Origin: Mucilaginibacter_A sp964244955
GTDB lineage: Bacteria > Bacteroidota > Bacteroidia > Sphingobacteriales > Sphingobacteriaceae
NCBI GenBank assembly: GCA_964244955.1
Contig: CAXTKQ010000028.1
Span: forward strand, 1 to 33,103
DNA: 33,103 bases
Direction of reading: 5' to 3'
Shown here: piece after piece, positions 31,029-33,103 of the stretch
How positions within the stretch are numbered: the stretch's first letter is position 1
Layout of the letters: every line of letters begins with the position of its first letter
Position numbers and translations under genes: made by a program
Notes under the pieces: model-generated
What the model was told of the DNA's origin: nothing
The model's database searches: none
The model's input: only the letters and a program-made list of their open reading frames with translations

Positions 31029-31040
31029 TAAAAGAAGCAT
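31029..31040 (+). repeat. Dispersed motif copy TAAAAGAAGCAT after the YciI gene
   Basis: Exact copy 4 nt past the stop, flanked GGGGA and TCG, in a 31-bp convergent spacer. Confidence 0.9.
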
Positions 31041-31055
31041 TCGTACTTGCAGCAA

Positions 31056-31469
31056 TTATTTACCGGAAGTATGAATGCTTTTCCTGTTTACCGATCCAAG
31101 CAAAGCCAGGATTGGGCCGAAAAACAGTAAATACCAGCCCCAGCGGTAATGGATAAAGCCAGCTAACGTTTGCGAAAGTTTTGGAAATGGAATAAAACTA
31201 AACGATGTTTTTACTTTCATCAAAGCAGCAATATATACAAGTACAACTAAAGCAAGTGAAATCAAAGCTGCAAATTTAGCCAGCCGTTTGTTTTGCATAA
31301 TTGTTCCAACCAAACCAATTATTGAAATTACCAAAACTACAATTGCAAAAGGCTGGTTTAAATCGAACAAATTCCATTTTACCAAACCTAACGGACTAAT
31401 CAGCGGACTAAATATTCCGGCAATCAGCATAATAAATCCGGCAAAAGTTACAAAGGTTCGTGGTGACAT
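31056..31469 (-). CDS. Hypothetical four-helix membrane protein
   Basis: This 137-residue protein has hydrophobic segments at about 7-27, 40-58, 66-84 and 109-127. No family was recognised. It starts 13 nt after the gldC stop on the same strand, so it is likely co-transcribed with gldC. Confidence 0.7.
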   Translation of the reverse strand: MSPRTFVTFAGFIMLIAGIFSPLISPLGLVKWNLFDLNQPFAIVVLVISIIGLVGTIMQNKRLAKFAALISLALVVLVYIAALMKVKTSFSFIPFPKLSQTLAGFIHYRWGWYLLFFGPILALLGSVNRKSIHTSGK

Positions 31470-31482
31470 GATACTGCTTTTA

Positions 31483-31812
31483 TTATTGTTTTATTTCCAT
31501 TTTATCCGCAAAATGGGCGCAGTAATCGCGCAAATCTTCCACAATTGCTTTTTCGCCGGTGGCCCGCAAAAAGCTGTCGCCCATAGTTTGCAGCATTTCG
31601 TAAAAAAAACGTTTCATTTCATCCACCGGCATTTCCTTTGTCCACAAATCAATTTTCAACGTGTTTTTATACTGATGGTCCCAAAGCGACAGGTTAAAAG
31701 CCGTTACCGCCAGTGCTTCTTTTGATTGCGAATCGGTAGATTCCCAGGTAATTTTTTCAGGCACGTTTTGGTCGTCCAGTTCTATCATTAATTTTATTTC
31801 TGCTTTTTTCAT
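31483..31812 (-). CDS. gldC: Gliding motility protein GldC
   Basis: This 109-residue protein matches GldC in length and pattern: MKKAEIKLMIELDDQNVPEK, SLWDHQYKNTLKIDLWTKEMP, and a C-terminal RDYCAHFADK. GldC occurs widely in Bacteroidota, including non-gliding species. It is cytoplasmic and its role is not established. No other gld or type IX secretion gene is in the window. Confidence 0.9.
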   Translation of the reverse strand: MKKAEIKLMIELDDQNVPEKITWESTDSQSKEALAVTAFNLSLWDHQYKNTLKIDLWTKEMPVDEMKRFFYEMLQTMGDSFLRATGEKAIVEDLRDYCAHFADKMEIKQ

Positions 31813-31925
31813 TGGGTAGGAGGTTTGGGGTGAGAGGGGGATTAGCTATCAGCATTCAGCTTTCAGCAATCAGGATTTGCATTCGGGTTTTTCTATCAAC
31901 AATGAACCATTAACTATTATCAATC

Positions 31926-32192
31926 TCAACTTACTAATAAATAAATGACGATGGACAAAGTGATAAAGCTAAGTTCGATGAGCCATATTTTTTTGGTTTC
32001 GGGAAAAAAGTTCCGGAAGATGATATCGAGAAACGAAACGGCTACGGCAAAAAGTAAAAACATCCAACTGATGGCACTGCCAAAATGTTCGTATTGGCCG
32101 CCAGAAATTTTTGCGCCGTTGATCCAAATGTCAACAGCCAGCACAATAAATGCGGCGGTTGCCAGGTTGAGCGGTGTAATCCTGAATTTCAT
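31926..32192 (-). CDS. Hypothetical small membrane protein
   Basis: This 88-residue protein has three predicted helices (about 8-25, 38-59 and 68-87). No family was recognised. It starts 12 nt after the helicase stop on the same strand. The 113-bp spacer to gldC (31813-31925) holds degenerate TCAGC repeats (about 31848-31872) and no gene. Confidence 0.65.
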   Translation of the reverse strand: MKFRITPLNLATAAFIVLAVDIWINGAKISGGQYEHFGSAISWMFLLFAVAVSFLDIIFRNFFPETKKIWLIELSFITLSIVIYLLVS

Positions 32193-32204
32193 GGTGCAAA
32201 AGAA

Positions 32205-33103
32205 CTATTTATTCCGCAATTTTTTGCCTCGCGAAGCTTTTGGAGATTTAAACTTGCGGCCATCTCTTTTCTTCGGCAGGTTACTTTTTTGGTTTGATCG
32301 CTTCTTTTCGTGGAACGCGCCTTTAAACTCCGGATCCTCTTTGCGCATCTGCAAATCAATTTCCTTGTTCTGTTCCTGGCGTTCGTCGTAACCGGTTTCT
32401 TCTACAAAAACACCTTCGGGGATGGGCAGGATTTCCAGTTTTTGCCGGATTAGCTTCTCGATTTTCTTCAAATAATATTCTTCCTGCGGCGCGCAAAAAG
32501 TAATGGCTTCACCGGATTGCAAAGCGCGGCCCGTCCGGCCAATACGGTGCACGTAATCCTCAATCACCACCGGAACGTCAAAATTGATCACATGGCTCAC
32601 CGCGCTTACATCAATGCCGCGCGAGGCAACATCGGTAGCCACCAATATTTTTACTTCGTCGTTTTTAAAGGAATTGATGGAGTTGATGCGCGTGTTTTGC
32701 CCTTTGTTGGCGTGCAAAACTTTAACCTGCTGCTGCCCGAACTTGCGTTCCAAAAACTTGTAAACATCTTCTGCGGATTGCCGGGTTTTGCAAAAAACAA
32801 TCAGCTTGGTAATGTTTTCCGGTTCGTCCAGCAACTTGCGCAACAAGTTGATCTTGGTTTTCATGTTCGGCACAAAATATAACTTTTGGGTTACGGTTTG
32901 TGCCGGTGTTGCCTGCGGCGTAACTTCGATTACCGTTGGAAACTCTAAAAAGTTACCTGCTAAAAGATGCACTTTATCGCTCATGGTTGCCGAGAAAAGC
33001 AAGTTTTGCCTTTTGCGCGGAACGACTTCGAGGATACGATTGATCTGCGGCATAAAGCCCATATCCATCATTTTGTCGGCTTCATCCAAAACCAAAACCT
33101 GCA
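32205..33103 (-). CDS. DEAD-box RNA helicase (RhlE-like), 5' end outside window
   Basis: The frame is open through the right edge, so about 298 C-terminal residues are visible. Motifs present are VLDEADKMMD (II), FSATMS (III), LIVFCKTRQSAEDV (IV), LVATDVASRGIDV (V) and YVHRIGRTGRA (VI), followed by a Lys/Arg-rich tail (KKRDGRKFKSPKASRGKK) that probably binds RNA. The helicase unwinds RNA in ribosome assembly or decay. The N-terminal Q motif and the Walker A motif lie outside the window. Confidence 0.95.
   Translation of the reverse strand, partial: QVLVLDEADKMMDMGFMPQINRILEVVPRKRQNLLFSATMSDKVHLLAGNFLEFPTVIEVTPQATPAQTVTQKLYFVPNMKTKINLLRKLLDEPENITKLIVFCKTRQSAEDVYKFLERKFGQQQVKVLHANKGQNTRINSINSFKNDEVKILVATDVASRGIDVSAVSHVINFDVPVVIEDYVHRIGRTGRALQSGEAITFCAPQEEYYLKKIEKLIRQKLEILPIPEGVFVEETGYDERQEQNKEIDLQMRKEDPEFKGAFHEKKRSNQKSNLPKKRDGRKFKSPKASRGKKLRNK

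Noticed and set aside
1046..31040. Dispersed motif as a promoter element
   Set aside because: It does not resemble TTTG or TAnnTTTG, occurs on both strands and at 3' ends as well as 5' ends, and separate TAnnTTTG boxes exist for several genes.
1046..31040. Dispersed motif as simply part of ordinary terminators
   Set aside because: Several copies are between divergent genes (18907, 21183), in tandem (24197, 24235) or inside coding regions, and many have no T-run.
31840..31900. Degenerate TCAGC/TTCAGC repeats upstream of gldC
   Set aside because: Simple low-complexity spacer repeats without regular period; not enough structure to call an element.

Overview
The window looks like a chromosomal stretch from a member of the Bacteroidota, most likely Sphingobacteriaceae-like (Pedobacter/Mucilaginibacter type). 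The grounds are a short primary sigma factor without region 1.1, a GldC gliding-motility protein, a large TonB-dependent receptor with a carboxypeptidase-regulatory N-terminus, paired DUF3857 proteins, many Q-terminated signal peptides, and several TAnnTTTG -7 promoter boxes with few Shine-Dalgarno sequences. The species assignment is inference. A run of ten N at 20287-20296 marks an assembly join.

Layout. 1-7755 is almost entirely minus strand: an MG2-domain envelope protein (cut by the left edge), YceI, a clan GH-A glycoside hydrolase, a PhzF isomerase, endonuclease V (nfi), the primary sigma factor (rpoD), a metallo-beta-lactamase-fold hydrolase, a PIN toxin with a small overlapping antitoxin, and an SMR exporter. 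7756-8107 is a repeat-filled spacer, followed by lpdA (minus). 9807-14897 is plus strand: a TonB-dependent receptor, an NHL-propeller lipoprotein and an NlpC/P60 lipoprotein. 14957-18828 is a minus-strand pair of overlapping DUF3857/transglutaminase-fold paralogues. A DnaQ-like exonuclease (plus) converges on queG (minus, carrying the N gap). 21307-24185 (plus) holds a two-gene hypothetical/outer-membrane operon and a small membrane protein followed by a DUF2235 hydrolase. 24480-29373 (plus) has a hybrid histidine kinase, a very acidic protein and two M16 peptidase subunits. ccmB (minus) and ogt (plus) share a 53-bp divergent promoter region. A YciI protein, gldC with small membrane proteins, and a DEAD-box helicase (cut by the right edge) complete the window.

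The most unusual signal is a short dispersed DNA motif, TAAAAGAAGCAT and close variants. The exact 12-mer occurs 16 times in 33 kb, TAAAAGAAGTAT five times, and the related TAAAAACAG(C/T)AT four times, on both strands. About 0.004 copies of any given 12-mer would be expected by chance. Sixteen of these 25 copies lie in the small intergenic fraction, two overlap start codons and seven lie inside genes in various frames, so the selection or spread acts on DNA or RNA and not on protein. Several copies sit in the loop of small hairpins, and one is carried in a 92-bp tandem array. I do not recognise this element.

A second theme is the promoter of queG, ccmB and ogt: a perfect TAnnTTTG box ends only 3-8 nt before the ATG, suggesting leaderless or near-leaderless transcripts.
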